From Gammaproteobacteria bacterium (GTDB lineage Bacteria; Pseudomonadota; Gammaproteobacteria; Legionellales; Legionellaceae): a stretch of DNA of 42,031 nucleotides. The stretch covers positions 1 to 42,031 of the forward strand of contig JAUIBC010000002.1 in NCBI GenBank assembly GCA_030427555.1, in the 5' to 3' direction. Each line of letters starts with the position of its first letter. The stretch's first letter is position 1. The notes under the pieces are model-generated. The model was not told where the DNA came from. It did not search any database and worked only from the letters and a program-made list of their open reading frames with translations. Made by a program: the position numbers and the translations under genes. Below, piece after piece: positions 19,592 through 27,334 of this stretch.

Positions 19592-19799
19592 GGCTGGTTG
19601 TCCTTACTCTTGCAGTTAAAAATAAATAAGAGTAAGCATGCCAACAGCACCGGCAATGGGCGTTGGATATGGAAAACACGCGACAACAAATGCTCTGTCG
19701 GTTTTTAAACCAACAGCTCATTGCCTCGCATATTTTGAGGCATTCTTTAAAACCACTTGTATTGTGGCCGTAGAAATGTGATAAAATATACTTAGCCAT
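19557..19799 (-). CDS. Uncertain 80-aa ORF upstream of the receiver gene
   Basis: ATG at 19799 has AAGGAC at 10-nt spacing and overlaps the receiver start by 35 bp. The first 20 residues (MAKYILSHFYGHNTSGFKEC) look protein-like; the rest is rich in Cys and Trp, which is typical of non-coding frames. It may be a leader ORF that couples translation to the receiver, or only part of a structured leader RNA. A competing ORF lies on the other strand. Confidence 0.3.
   Translation of the reverse strand: MAKYILSHFYGHNTSGFKECLKICEAMSCWFKNRQSICCRVFSISNAHCRCCWHAYSYLFLTARVRTTSHGQGNKINIIS
19603..19636 (-). promoter_or_regulatory. Hairpin covering the Shine-Dalgarno of the receiver gene
   Basis: CTTACTCTT (19636-19628 on the minus strand) pairs perfectly with AAGAGTAAG (19611-19603) across a 16-nt loop. 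The 3' arm shares its last bases with AAGGAC, the receiver's Shine-Dalgarno, so the stem would partly mask it. Ribosome passage through the upstream ORF could open it. Confidence 0.4.
19638..19781 (+). CDS. Uncertain 47-aa ORF antisense to the receiver leader
   Basis: Begins MPTAPAMGVGYGKHATTNAL and ends TTCIVAVEM. Its composition is plausible (small residues early, hydrophobic later), arguably better than the opposing 80-codon ORF. However, the Shine-Dalgarno is poor (AAGAG) and I see no promoter for it. The two ORFs are unlikely both to be real. Confidence 0.2.
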   Translation: MPTAPAMGVGYGKHATTNALSVFKPTAHCLAYFEAFFKTTCIVAVEM

Positions 19800-19831
19800 T
19801 ATTGTAGGTCCTTACGCTACGATGATGGTTA

Positions 19832-19867
19832 GTGCTGCTATCGATGTTTTCGGCATCGATGCGGCAC
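19832..19867 (-). promoter_or_regulatory. Strong 5' leader hairpin
   Basis: GTGCTGC (19832-19838) pairs with GCGGCAC (19861-19867, one G-U), then a bulged T, then ATCGATG (19840-19846) pairs with CATCGAT (19854-19860) around a 7-nt loop. It falls right at the predicted 5' end of the minus-strand transcript. No T-run follows on either strand, so it looks like a structured or stabilising leader rather than a terminator. Confidence 0.6.
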
Positions 19868-19880
19868 GCTTACACTGCTA

Positions 19881-19910
19881 AGTTTAGAATTGTTTTAAAC
19901 CGAATGTCAA
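19881..19910 (-). promoter_or_regulatory. Promoter of the receiver unit
   Basis: A consensus TTGACA (19910-19905), an 18-bp spacer and TAAACT (19886-19881, 4/6). The predicted start near 19874 immediately precedes the leader hairpin. The stretch 19911-20013 holds nothing else I can name. Confidence 0.55.
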
Positions 19911-20013
19911 CTAATATCAATAAATGTAGGATATTTAAACTTTAGCTACTTTCTTAGAGGCGGTTCTAGTCCATTTATGTCTGCCTTTAGTTGTTCTTTT
20001 ATAAACGAAGAAA

Positions 20014-20044
20014 CTTGTTGATTAAATTTTGATGCGACAACCGT
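20014..20044 (+). repeat. Solitary copy of the mobile-element terminus
   Basis: This 31-bp segment ending in CAACCGT closely matches the outer end of the right arm of the 23446-25154 element and, in reverse complement, its left arm. No partner end is visible nearby. It is probably a relic of an earlier insertion or of the same repeat family. It lies just upstream of the polysaccharide promoter. Confidence 0.6.
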
Positions 20045-20064
20045 GATATATGGATTAATTACGC

Positions 20065-20093
20065 TTGAAATTTATTTTATAACTACCTATGAT
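20065..20093 (+). promoter_or_regulatory. Promoter of the first polysaccharide operon
   Basis: TTGAAA (20065-20070), a 17-bp spacer and TATGAT (20088-20093), each 5/6 to consensus. It leaves a leader of about 120 nt before the epimerase gene. No JUMPstart/ops element is recognisable. Confidence 0.6.
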
Positions 20094-20219
20094 AATATAC
20101 GTTTTATTATCTAGCATAATCAATTAATGCTTTAAACGAGTAGAACATTGGCTCTGATTGGTAAAGACAAATACATCTTTCTCAACATGCTAGCAACATA
20201 TATATTATAGGAGCAATAT

Positions 20220-21239
20220 GTGCAGTTTGACCATGTTTTGAAGTCACTAAACGAAACCCCTAAAAGATGGTTGATTACAGGGGTATCTGGATTTATTGGA
20301 TCTAACTTATTAGAGTTTCTCTTAAAAAATAATCAATATGTGGTTGGGCTAGATAATTTTGCGACTGGTTATTTGCGTAATCTAGAAGAAGTAAAAAATA
20401 TAGTTGGGCAGCAAAAGTGGAATAACTTTTTTTTTATGGAAGGAGATATTCGAAACTTAGAGACCTGTGTTTTTGCTTGCGAAGGCGTTGATTATGTATT
20501 ACATCAAGCTGCATTAGGCTCCATTCCTCGCTCTCTTAAAGATCCAATTGCAACAAACTCTGTTAATGTTGATGGTTTTTTGAATATGCTAATAGCAGCA
20601 CGTGACATGAAAGTAACTAGCTTTACTTACGCTGGCTCTAGCTCTACTTATGGCGATAATGAAGAATTACCTAAAGTTGAGACAAGTATAGGTAATCCTT
20701 TATCACCTTATGCTATTACAAAATATGTAAATGAATTATATGCCAATATATTTGCCAGCTCTTATGGGTTTAAAACAATAGGGTTGCGCTATTTTAATGT
20801 ATTTGGCCAACGTCAAAATCGTCATGGTAGTTATGCTGCAGTAATTCCTAAGTGGATTACAGCAATGTTATTAAATGAAGATATTTATATTAATGGTGAT
20901 GGCAAAACAAGTCGAGATTTTTGTTTTATCGAAAATGTTATTCAGGCTAATATACTTGCTGCAACAGCTGAGGAATCAGCCAAAAATCAAGTTTATAACG
21001 TTGCACTTAATGATCAAACCAATCTTAATCAATTGTTTATTTATTTAAAAGAAGCTTGTGCAATGCACGGGATTCTATATGAAAAAACACCCATTTATCA
21101 GGATTTTCGTTTAGGTGACATGAGGCATTCACAAGCAGCAATTGATAAGGCGAAACAATATTTAGGTTATGAACCTCAATTTAAAATTCGTTCCGGTATA
21201 GAAAAGTCTATATTGTGGTATATTGATAACATAAAATAA
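20220..21239 (+). CDS. UDP-N-acetylglucosamine C4-epimerase (WbpP type)
   Basis: Extended SDR enzyme expected to interconvert UDP-GlcNAc and UDP-GalNAc (or the uronic acid forms) for surface polysaccharide. The 339 aa show the NAD site GVSGFIGSN, the catalytic Ser in AGSSSTYGD and YAITK (the YxxxK pair), plus [10 protein letters not shown]. The N-terminal layout (helix, then [24 protein letters not shown]) is that of Pseudomonas WbpP. The start is GTG with AGGAG 6 nt upstream; the overlapping ATG at 20218 is out of frame. First gene of the locus. Confidence 0.88.
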   Translation: MQFDHVLKSLNETPKRWLITGVSGFIGSNLLEFLLKNNQYVVGLDNFATGYLRNLEEVKNIVGQQKWNNFFFMEGDIRNLETCVFACEGVDYVLHQAALGSIPRSLKDPIATNSVNVDGFLNMLIAARDMKVTSFTYAGSSSTYGDNEELPKVETSIGNPLSPYAITKYVNELYANIFASSYGFKTIGLRYFNVFGQRQNRHGSYAAVIPKWITAMLLNEDIYINGDGKTSRDFCFIENVIQANILAATAEESAKNQVYNVALNDQTNLNQLFIYLKEACAMHGILYEKTPIYQDFRLGDMRHSQAAIDKAKQYLGYEPQFKIRSGIEKSILWYIDNIK

Positions 21240-21364
21240 AAAATCGTAATTATATAACAAGGGTTTTAAATTAAGCTTGGATGTAAGCTAGCCAGTTACT
21301 TAATAAAATATTAAAAAATGTAACCTATGTATGGAAACCATATGGGAATAGCAAGGATGTTATT

Positions 21365-22495
21365 ATGAGCAAAAAATTATTATTCATTTTAAATGAGCCA
21401 ACCTACTTCATATCGCATCGATTACCCATAGCTATTGCAGCCCAAAAAGAGGGGTATGTAATACATGTTGCAACTGGTCAGCGTAATGCATTGCAAAAAA
21501 TTTTAGATGAAGGATTTACTTATCATGCAATTCCGTTATCAAGAAGTGGTAGAAATATATTTTCTGAGATTAAAAGCTTAATTAGCATATATCTTTTGAT
21601 GAAGCGTATAAAACCCGATATTGTACACTTAGTGACTATTAAACCAGTTATTTATGGGGCTCTGGCTGCGAGGCTAGCACGTGTTCCTGCTGTAGTTGCG
21701 GCAGTCTCAGGGCTTGGTTATGCTTTTATCGATCAATATTTAGAGGCAAGATTTTTACGTAAAATAATTAGCCATCTTTATCGACATTCTTTTAAACACG
21801 AAAATTTAAAAGTAATTTTTCAAAATACCGATGATCGTGATACGTTGATTAAAATAGGAGCGGTTAAAGAAGAGCAATCTGTTTTAATTCGTGGCTCAGG
21901 AGTAGATCTAAATTATTATAAAGTTAGTAATGAACCTAGTTCTCCACCATTTATTGTCGTTATGGCATCAAGATTATTACGAGACAAAGGGGTTTTTGAA
22001 TACGTTGAGGCAGCTAAATTGCTACGTGAAAAAGGGGTAAATGCTCGTTTTTGGTTAGCTGGACAAATTGATGCTGGTAATCCTTCTTCTGTAAATAAAA
22101 AGCAATTAAAAAAATGGACTAAAGAGCAGCATGTTGAATATATAGGATATCAAGATACACGTAGTTTATTTACTAAAGTACATTTAGTTGTATTACCATC
22201 TTATAGAGAAGGTTTGCCTCGTGTTTTGGCTGAAGCGGCTGCATCTGGACGAGCGGTAGTTACAACTGATGTTCCAGGATGTAGAGCAGCAATTATTCCT
22301 AGTAAAACAGGTCTACTTGTTAATGCCCGTGACTCTTTCTCACTTGCGGAAGCTATATGTGCATTACTTACTAATCATTCATTAAGATATGAGATGGGTA
22401 AAAACGCACGTTTACTTGCTGAAAGTGAATTTAATATTATAAATATTGTGAGTGAGCATTTGCAAATTTATAATTCTTTTCTACATCGTATCTAA
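21365..22495 (+). CDS. Glycosyltransferase, GT4 family
   Basis: GT-B enzyme that adds a sugar to a lipid-linked chain at the cytoplasmic face. The 376 aa have the N-terminal acceptor domain (FILNEPTYFISHRLPIA, PDIVHLVTIKP) and the C-terminal donor domain with the GT4 EX7E motif (PSYREGLPRVLAE). It resembles PglA/WbpH-type HexNAc transferases, which suits the epimerase just upstream; the sugar is inferred. AAGGA precedes the ATG. The 125-bp gap before it shows nothing I recognise. Confidence 0.88.
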   Translation: MSKKLLFILNEPTYFISHRLPIAIAAQKEGYVIHVATGQRNALQKILDEGFTYHAIPLSRSGRNIFSEIKSLISIYLLMKRIKPDIVHLVTIKPVIYGALAARLARVPAVVAAVSGLGYAFIDQYLEARFLRKIISHLYRHSFKHENLKVIFQNTDDRDTLIKIGAVKEEQSVLIRGSGVDLNYYKVSNEPSSPPFIVVMASRLLRDKGVFEYVEAAKLLREKGVNARFWLAGQIDAGNPSSVNKKQLKKWTKEQHVEYIGYQDTRSLFTKVHLVVLPSYREGLPRVLAEAAASGRAVVTTDVPGCRAAIIPSKTGLLVNARDSFSLAEAICALLTNHSLRYEMGKNARLLAESEFNIINIVSEHLQIYNSFLHRI

Positions 22496-22512
22496 CGTTA
22501 TAAAGGTATATT

Positions 22513-23391
22513 ATGCGAAGAGCATTGATAATTGGAGTTGATTCAACAATAGGTAATGCATTAAAAGATGAATTATCTATGAATGGATGGCTTGTTTATG
22601 GGACTTCTAGAAAAAAAACAAATCAAGAAAATGTTTTTTATTTGGATTTAACCATGGCTTCAGATTTTGTGTTTGAAAGTCCGATTGATGTTGTGTATTT
22701 ATGCGCTGGAATTACGAGCATTTCTGCTTGTGAGAAAGATGTTGAATATTCTAAGATTGTTAATATAGATGCACAAATTATATTAGCCTCATATTTTATA
22801 AAGCGAAATGTACACGTAATTTATTTATCTTCTAATGCGGTTTTTGATGGTTTAAGGTCAAAGTATAAAACTACAGATGATGCATGCCCTAATACTGTGT
22901 ATGGTAGACATAAAGCATCTGTTGAAAATTACTTGTCAACCTTGTCTAATAGTATATCTATTGTTAGACTGACTAAAGTATTAACAAAAGAATATCCACT
23001 TATTTTGCAATGGATAATGAAGTTGGGTAATAATGAGCAAATTTCTGCTTATCAAAATTTATATTTAAGTCCAGTTTCTGTAAATCTAGTTGTAAGTTTT
23101 TTAAAAAAAATAGCTGAAAAAAAATACTCTGGCATTATTCATTTATCTGGTATAGATGATGTTTCTTATTTTAATTTAGCGCAATATATAGCTAGGTCAA
23201 TGAGAGTAAAAAGTTCTTTAGTACAAGCAGATTTTTTGTTAGACGTAACTGGCAATGCGAGAAAATTTCCTATTTACGCCAGTCTAGATATTGGTGAAGC
23301 TAAAAAAATATATGGCGTTGAAGATATTTCATATAAAGAGGTAATAAACGATTTATATGGAGCTAGAATAAAAGATTTAATACCATGTTAA
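22513..23391 (+). CDS. RmlD-like NAD(P)-dependent sugar reductase
   Basis: Atypical SDR of 292 aa resembling dTDP-4-dehydrorhamnose reductase: IIGVDSTIGNAL replaces the usual Gly-rich loop, LSSNAVFDG is the catalytic Ser strand and YGRHK the Tyr/Lys pair. It probably reduces a 4-keto sugar nucleotide; no rmlA/B/C partners are in the window, so rhamnose itself is not implied. AAAGG lies 8 nt before the ATG. The inserted element begins 54 bp after its stop, and no terminator lies between. Confidence 0.8.
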   Translation: MRRALIIGVDSTIGNALKDELSMNGWLVYGTSRKKTNQENVFYLDLTMASDFVFESPIDVVYLCAGITSISACEKDVEYSKIVNIDAQIILASYFIKRNVHVIYLSSNAVFDGLRSKYKTTDDACPNTVYGRHKASVENYLSTLSNSISIVRLTKVLTKEYPLILQWIMKLGNNEQISAYQNLYLSPVSVNLVVSFLKKIAEKKYSGIIHLSGIDDVSYFNLAQYIARSMRVKSSLVQADFLLDVTGNARKFPIYASLDIGEAKKIYGVEDISYKEVINDLYGARIKDLIPC

Positions 23392-23433
23392 GGCAAAAAT
23401 ATTTGTTAATTAAAGTAAATTACTCTCTAATTC

Positions 23434-23445
23434 ATTGGTAAAATC
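23434..23445 (+). repeat. 12-bp direct repeat, left copy
   Basis: ATTGGTAAAATC directly abuts the left terminus of the element and recurs exactly at 25155-25166 outside the right terminus, as expected for a target-site duplication. Confidence 0.8.
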
Positions 23446-23570
23446 ACGGTTTCCGCATCAAAATTTGCTCAACAAGACGTAGGCTGGGCCTTGGCCCAAC
23501 ACAGTCAAATTTCATTTCTTATTTTTCTTTGCCAAATAATGGGTTAAATTACAGAAACGGGGCAAATGCG
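23446..23570 (+). repeat. Left inverted terminus of the element
   Basis: 125 bp pairing, imperfectly, with 24956-25154. Differences in the outer 55 bp are few, mostly near the ACGGTT end. Confidence 0.8.
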
Positions 23571-23806
23571 ACCAACCCCCTTGTTTATGAAAAAAAATTT
23601 AACCATTTCAACTTAAATTGACCATCTTTGACTTTGACAATATAATTAACGACTGTGCATTGCAATCTAAAAATATGCACTATGTTTTATAATGGGCTCT
23701 ATTTTACATTATTGCTTCATTTTTTGCCATTCTCCTGTAAACTGAAATGCTCCTCTCTTTTTAATGGGCCTTAACCACAAGCAATTTAACTAATCGTAGA
23801 ATAATC

Positions 23807-23889
23807 ATTATGTGATTAGATTATCATGAACTCATCGCATAGCCAGAATTTTAATGGTATATTATCTGATAAAAATCTAATCGCATAAT
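23807..23889. repeat. 16-bp inverted repeat before the recombinase fragment
   Basis: 23807-23822 and 23874-23889 are inverted copies with one mismatch, 51 bp apart, ending just before the recombinase ATG (CGCATAAT is shared). It could be a recombinase or regulator binding site; function unknown. Confidence 0.55.
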
Positions 23890-23894
23890 TATTT

Positions 23895-24158
23895 ATGGCT
23901 AAAAACTCTTATATTGAGAATTACATCGTCTACCCAAAAGCCACTGATAAATCCCTTATGACATTGGCAAATTATCGTAGGGATTTAATTCAGTTTGCTA
24001 TTTGGTTTGAAGAAATCAATAAAGAGGAAATGCGTTTGATCAATATTATGCTAACGGATGCGCGCCAGTACAAACAACATTTAATTGACTCCGGTTTACG
24101 AGCCCCGACCATTTGGATACAACCAAATTATATTGCCAACCCTCATTTGCTGATTTAA
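23895..24158 (+). pseudogene. Tyrosine recombinase, N-terminal fragment
   Basis: The 87-codon ORF reads as the SAM-like core-binding domain of a phage integrase/XerC-type recombinase (TLANYRRDLIQFAIWFEE, then DARQYKQHLIDSGLRAPT). After APT the sequence leaves the family pattern and stops. The catalytic domain with its Arg and Tyr residues is absent, so it cannot recombine DNA. Another frame downstream stays open to 24193, which suggests a frameshift or a deletion junction near 24120. Confidence 0.7.
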
Positions 24159-24277
24159 GTGAGGTAGTAGAACGAATTGGAGAAAATGAATAATGCGTTT
24201 CATTGAGGTGTTGCAAGATCAGTTCAAATGATCCAGATTATACCTTGGATGAGATGATAAATTTTAAAGCGGCTTAA
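24134..24277 (+). pseudogene. Short gene remnants in shifted frames
   Basis: One frame gives PSFADLSEVVERIGENE then stop (24193). The next starts MRFIEVLQDQF at 24193 and, after a frame change near 24226, ends NDPDYTLDEMINFKAA (stop 24277). These look like decayed ends of small genes, perhaps antitoxin-like. Too short to identify. Confidence 0.3.
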
Positions 24278-24303
24278 GATGAAGATATTTTAGGATAGAA
24301 AAT

Positions 24304-24540
24304 ATGCCCACTGTATTAATTATAAAAGGTTATCGCTTTTTCTTCTTTAGTATGGAAGGAAGTGAGCCACCCCATATTCATATTGAACATGGAGATAAAG
24401 TTGGTAAATTTTGGCTAATTCCCGTCAGTTTAGCAAGTTCATACGGTTTTAGAAGTCATGAATTAGGCAAACTTAGGATGTTGGTCATTGAACATAAAGA
24501 ATTATTTTTGGAGAAATGGCATGAGTACTTTAGCAATTAA
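24304..24540 (+). CDS. DUF4160 protein
   Basis: 78 aa beginning MPTVLIIKGYRFFFFSMEGSEPPHIHIEHGD, with KFWLIPVSLASSYGF and ending EKWHEYF: the complete DUF4160 pattern. Biochemical function is not established as far as I know. It overlaps the DUF2442 gene by 20 bp. These two families commonly sit side by side, often near mobile DNA, and a toxin-antitoxin-like role is a guess from that arrangement. Confidence 0.9.
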   Translation: MPTVLIIKGYRFFFFSMEGSEPPHIHIEHGDKVGKFWLIPVSLASSYGFRSHELGKLRMLVIEHKELFLEKWHEYFSN

Positions 24541-24766
24541 ATTTGATGATCATGCAGTAGATGTTGGCTTCACTAAAACATCAGTGCATTTTGTATTAGC
24601 AGATGGTCGAGAAATTTCAGCGCCGCTAGAGTGGTTTCCACGACTACGCGATGCGACAGATGACGAACGACAAGATTGGCGTTTTATTGGAAATGGGATT
24701 GGAGTGCATTGGTCAAAGGTTGATGAGGATATTTCAGTGAAAGCACTGATGCGTGGGACTGATTAA
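24521..24766 (+). CDS. DUF2442 protein
   Basis: 81 aa from ATG 24521, which has GGAG 7 nt upstream; the frame is open further back but only inside the DUF4160 gene. VHFVLADGREISAPLEWFPRL is the DUF2442 core, followed by WRFIGNGIGVHWSKVDEDISV. Partner of the preceding gene and intact, unlike the recombinase in the same element. Confidence 0.9.
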   Translation: MSTLAIKFDDHAVDVGFTKTSVHFVLADGREISAPLEWFPRLRDATDDERQDWRFIGNGIGVHWSKVDEDISVKALMRGTD

Positions 24767-24780
24767 TAATCAAGCGCAAG

Positions 24781-24810
24781 TGTGAATGGCTGCATCTGAA
24801 GCCATTCACA
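24781..24810 (+). terminator. Hairpin after the DUF pair
   Basis: A perfect 11-bp stem (24781-24791 with 24800-24810) and 8-nt loop, 14 bp after the DUF2442 stop. The T-run comes only about 15 nt later, so termination efficiency is uncertain. From here to 24955 there is nothing else I can identify. Confidence 0.6.
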
Positions 24811-24955
24811 ACTAATTATACGATTGGTTTTTTTCAGCTCTAACCCATTGTTTTCATGGGTATTTATTGGTTTTTACCTGGTTATTTTTATTTAGTAAAA
24901 TTTATGGCTGATTGAGGGATAGGTGGTTAATTCAACGAAACAACAGATCTCGGTT

Positions 24956-25154
24956 CGCATTTGCCCCGTTTCTGTAATTTAACCCAATAATGAAAAATGA
25001 ATATCGAAACCATTTTGTTCTAAATTTTGCATCTCTCACCTCACAAAAAATCATATATATGACTACATTGTTTACTATTAGTCAATTTTGATGTTATTTT
25101 GTTGGGCCAAGGCCCAACCTACGCCTTGTTGATCAAATTTTGGTGCGCAACCGT
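24956..25154 (-). repeat. Right inverted terminus of the element
   Basis: Inverted partner of 23446-23570, longer by an insertion of about 80 bp (roughly 25005-25085). The outer end (25101-25154) mirrors the left terminus and is matched by the solitary copy at 20014-20044. Confidence 0.8.
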
Positions 25155-25166
25155 ATTGGTAAAATC
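25155..25166 (+). repeat. 12-bp direct repeat, right copy
   Basis: Exact copy of 23434-23445, outside the right terminus. Confidence 0.8.
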
Positions 25167-25183
25167 TCCTTTTCTTTTATAAC
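25156..25183 (+). promoter_or_regulatory. Candidate promoter of the main sugar operon
   Basis: TTGGTA (25156-25161), a 16-bp spacer and TATAAC (25178-25183). The -35 lies inside the right duplicated target copy, so insertion would have preserved it. An alternative AT-rich -10 lies near 25192. Confidence 0.35.
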
Positions 25184-25261
25184 TCTATGTGATATAAAAT
25201 AATGGCATATGGATTTATAAAAAAGCATTAATTCAAACTATATAAATTAAGGATGTTTATA

Positions 25262-26263
25262 ATGGATCATGTACTTATCACCGGAGGCGCTGGTTATGTC
25301 GGTAGCCTATTAACCCCTCAATTACTTGCTTTAGGATATAAAGTAACCGTTTATGATACTTTATTCTTCGGAGATCACTTTTTACCAAAAGATAATCCAC
25401 GTTTAACTATTATTCAGGGTGATATTCGTGATACTGCCCATTTAAGTAATGCATTTAAAGGCATTGATACGGTGATTAGTTTGGCTTGTATCTCCAATGA
25501 TGCAAGTTTTGTCTTAGACGAAGAGTTAAGTACTTCTATTAACTTAAATGCATTTGAACCTATGGTTATTGCCGCAAAAAAAGCTGGGGTAAAGCGTTTT
25601 ATTTACGCGTCATCGAGTTCTGTATATGGTGTTTCAGATAAGCCCAATGTAACAGAAGAGCATCCTTTAGTACCTTTAACTTTATATAACAAGTATAAAG
25701 GTATGTGCGAGCCATTGTTATTTAAACATATGGATGAAAATTTTACTTGTGTTACCATTAGACCTGCAACAATTTGTGGTTATGCTCCTCGTCTTCGTTT
25801 AGATTTAAGTGTTAACATCTTAACTAATCATGCTATTAGTAATAATAAAATTACTGTATTTGGTGGTGATCAATTGCGTCCTAATTTGCATGTGCAAGAT
25901 ATGTGTGATCTTTATACTTTGTTGTTAACTATCCCCAAAGAAAAAATTGCTGGGCAAACGTTTAACGCTGGGTATGAAAACATGTCAATACGCGATATTG
26001 CAAATGTTGTGAAACGAGTAGTTGAACAAGAATTCCCTGAAAAAGCACCTCTGGCTTTGGAAGTAACTAAATCTGACGATAATCGTTCTTATCACATTAA
26101 TTCAGACAAAATTAAACGTTGCATCGGGTTTGAACCAAAGTATAGTGTTGAAGACGCGGTACGCAATTTATGTAATGCTTTTCGTGAAGGAAAAGTTAAA
26201 AATAGTATGTCTGATGATTGGTATTACAATGTTAAACGTATTCATTCATTGGAAGTTGTATAA
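25262..26263 (+). CDS. NAD-dependent epimerase/dehydratase (extended SDR)
   Basis: 333 aa from ATG 25262, chosen over 25253 because AAGGA sits 8 nt upstream and the protein then opens directly into the NAD-binding strand HVLITGGAGYVGS. YASSSSVYG supplies the catalytic Ser and YNKYK the Tyr/Lys. The C-terminal substrate lobe is typical of sugar-nucleotide epimerases/dehydratases. The substrate cannot be read off. First gene after the element; its stop directly abuts the next start. Confidence 0.85.
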   Translation: MDHVLITGGAGYVGSLLTPQLLALGYKVTVYDTLFFGDHFLPKDNPRLTIIQGDIRDTAHLSNAFKGIDTVISLACISNDASFVLDEELSTSINLNAFEPMVIAAKKAGVKRFIYASSSSVYGVSDKPNVTEEHPLVPLTLYNKYKGMCEPLLFKHMDENFTCVTIRPATICGYAPRLRLDLSVNILTNHAISNNKITVFGGDQLRPNLHVQDMCDLYTLLLTIPKEKIAGQTFNAGYENMSIRDIANVVKRVVEQEFPEKAPLALEVTKSDDNRSYHINSDKIKRCIGFEPKYSVEDAVRNLCNAFREGKVKNSMSDDWYYNVKRIHSLEVV

Positions 26264-27256
26264 ATGAATAAGAAAATTGCTGTTGTAACCGGGGGGGCTG
26301 GATTTATAGGCAGCCATATGGTTGATTTACTCTTGGAACAAGATTACCAAGTTCGGGTAATTGATAATTTAATAGGTGGGCATGCTAAAAATATTGCCCA
26401 TCATAAAAATAATCCAAATTTTGTATTTGAACAAATGGATATCATGGATATTAAACCGGACTCGCTTTTGTTTAAAGATGCAACCTACGTTTTTCATTTT
26501 GCAGGGGTTGGAGATATCGTTCCATCAATAGAAGAGCCTGTACGTTATATGGAAAATAATGTTATGGGTACTATACACGTTTTACAAGCTGCGCGTGCTG
26601 CACAGGTTAAAAAGGTTGTATATGCTGCGTCTTCTTCTTGTTACGGATTAGCTGCAACACCTACAAATGAACAACATCCAATTAATCCGCAGTATCCATA
26701 TGCTTTGTCCAAGTATCAAGGTGAGTGTGCAGCTTTTCATTGGCAGCAAGTTTATAAGCTGCCAGTTAATTCCGTGCGTATTTTTAATGCATATGGTACT
26801 CGAGTACGTACCACAGGTGCTTATGGTGCGGTTTTTGGAGTATTTTTTAAGCAAAAGTTACTCGGGAAGCCATATACTATAGTCGGCGATGGCACACAAA
26901 CAAGAGATTTTCTTTATGTGACAGACGTTGTAAAAGCATTTTTAGCTGCAGCAGAAACAACGTTGTCAGGAGAAATTTGGAATATCGGTGCCGGTAAACC
27001 TCAATCTATTAATTATTTAGTTGAATTATTAGGTGGAGGAGAAGTAGACTATTTACCTAAGCGACCAGGAGAACCTGATTGCACATGGGCTGACATTAGT
27101 AAAATCACAACAGAGCTAGGATGGCAGCCACAAGTATCATTCCCTGATGGTGTAGAGATGATGTTGGCCGAGATTGAGCATTGGAAAGATGCTCCTTTAT
27201 GGGATAGAAATTCTATCGCCATGGCAACTAGCACTTGGTTTGAATATTTAAGTTAG
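26264..27256 (+). CDS. NAD-dependent sugar-nucleotide epimerase (GalE-like SDR)
   Basis: 330 aa: VVTGGAGFIGSHMVDLL (NAD site), AASSSCYGLA (catalytic Ser), YALSK (Tyr/Lys) and FNAYGTRVRTTGAYGAV, a UDP-hexose epimerase-like region. It may act as a 4-epimerase, 4,6-dehydratase or decarboxylase on a nucleotide sugar. It starts with zero spacing after the previous stop; GGAAG lies 8 nt upstream. Confidence 0.85.
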   Translation: MNKKIAVVTGGAGFIGSHMVDLLLEQDYQVRVIDNLIGGHAKNIAHHKNNPNFVFEQMDIMDIKPDSLLFKDATYVFHFAGVGDIVPSIEEPVRYMENNVMGTIHVLQAARAAQVKKVVYAASSSCYGLAATPTNEQHPINPQYPYALSKYQGECAAFHWQQVYKLPVNSVRIFNAYGTRVRTTGAYGAVFGVFFKQKLLGKPYTIVGDGTQTRDFLYVTDVVKAFLAAAETTLSGEIWNIGAGKPQSINYLVELLGGGEVDYLPKRPGEPDCTWADISKITTELGWQPQVSFPDGVEMMLAEIEHWKDAPLWDRNSIAMATSTWFEYLS

Positions 27257-27334
27257 GATTTATTACTTATCCTAAAATAGCTAAGTCATTTATTCTTTAA
27301 AGATGGATTTTTAAAATAAAATGGAGTTTTAAAT

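Larger units (their letters stand above)
23446..25154 (+). mobile_element. 1.7-kb element with long inverted termini and passenger genes
   Basis: The left arm (23446-23570) and right arm (24956-25154) are inverted copies. The outer 54-55 bp are nearly identical (both begin ACGGTT when read inward) and include a near-palindrome GTTGGGCC/GGCCCAAC. An inner 31-bp block (23540-23570 versus 24956-24986) is exact; the right arm has about 80 bp extra between them. An exact 12-bp duplication flanks the whole. There is no transposase inside, only a broken tyrosine recombinase, gene fragments and an intact DUF4160/DUF2442 pair. The layout recalls mobile insertion cassettes moved in trans by an IS4/IS231-like transposase, but the terminus family is not identified. 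23571-23806 contains no gene I can see. Confidence 0.8.

Noticed and set aside
19950-19975. Possible ops/JUMPstart element (GGCGGT) before the polysaccharide locus
   Set aside because: Only the first six bases fit; the following conserved bases are absent, and it lies upstream of the better promoter.
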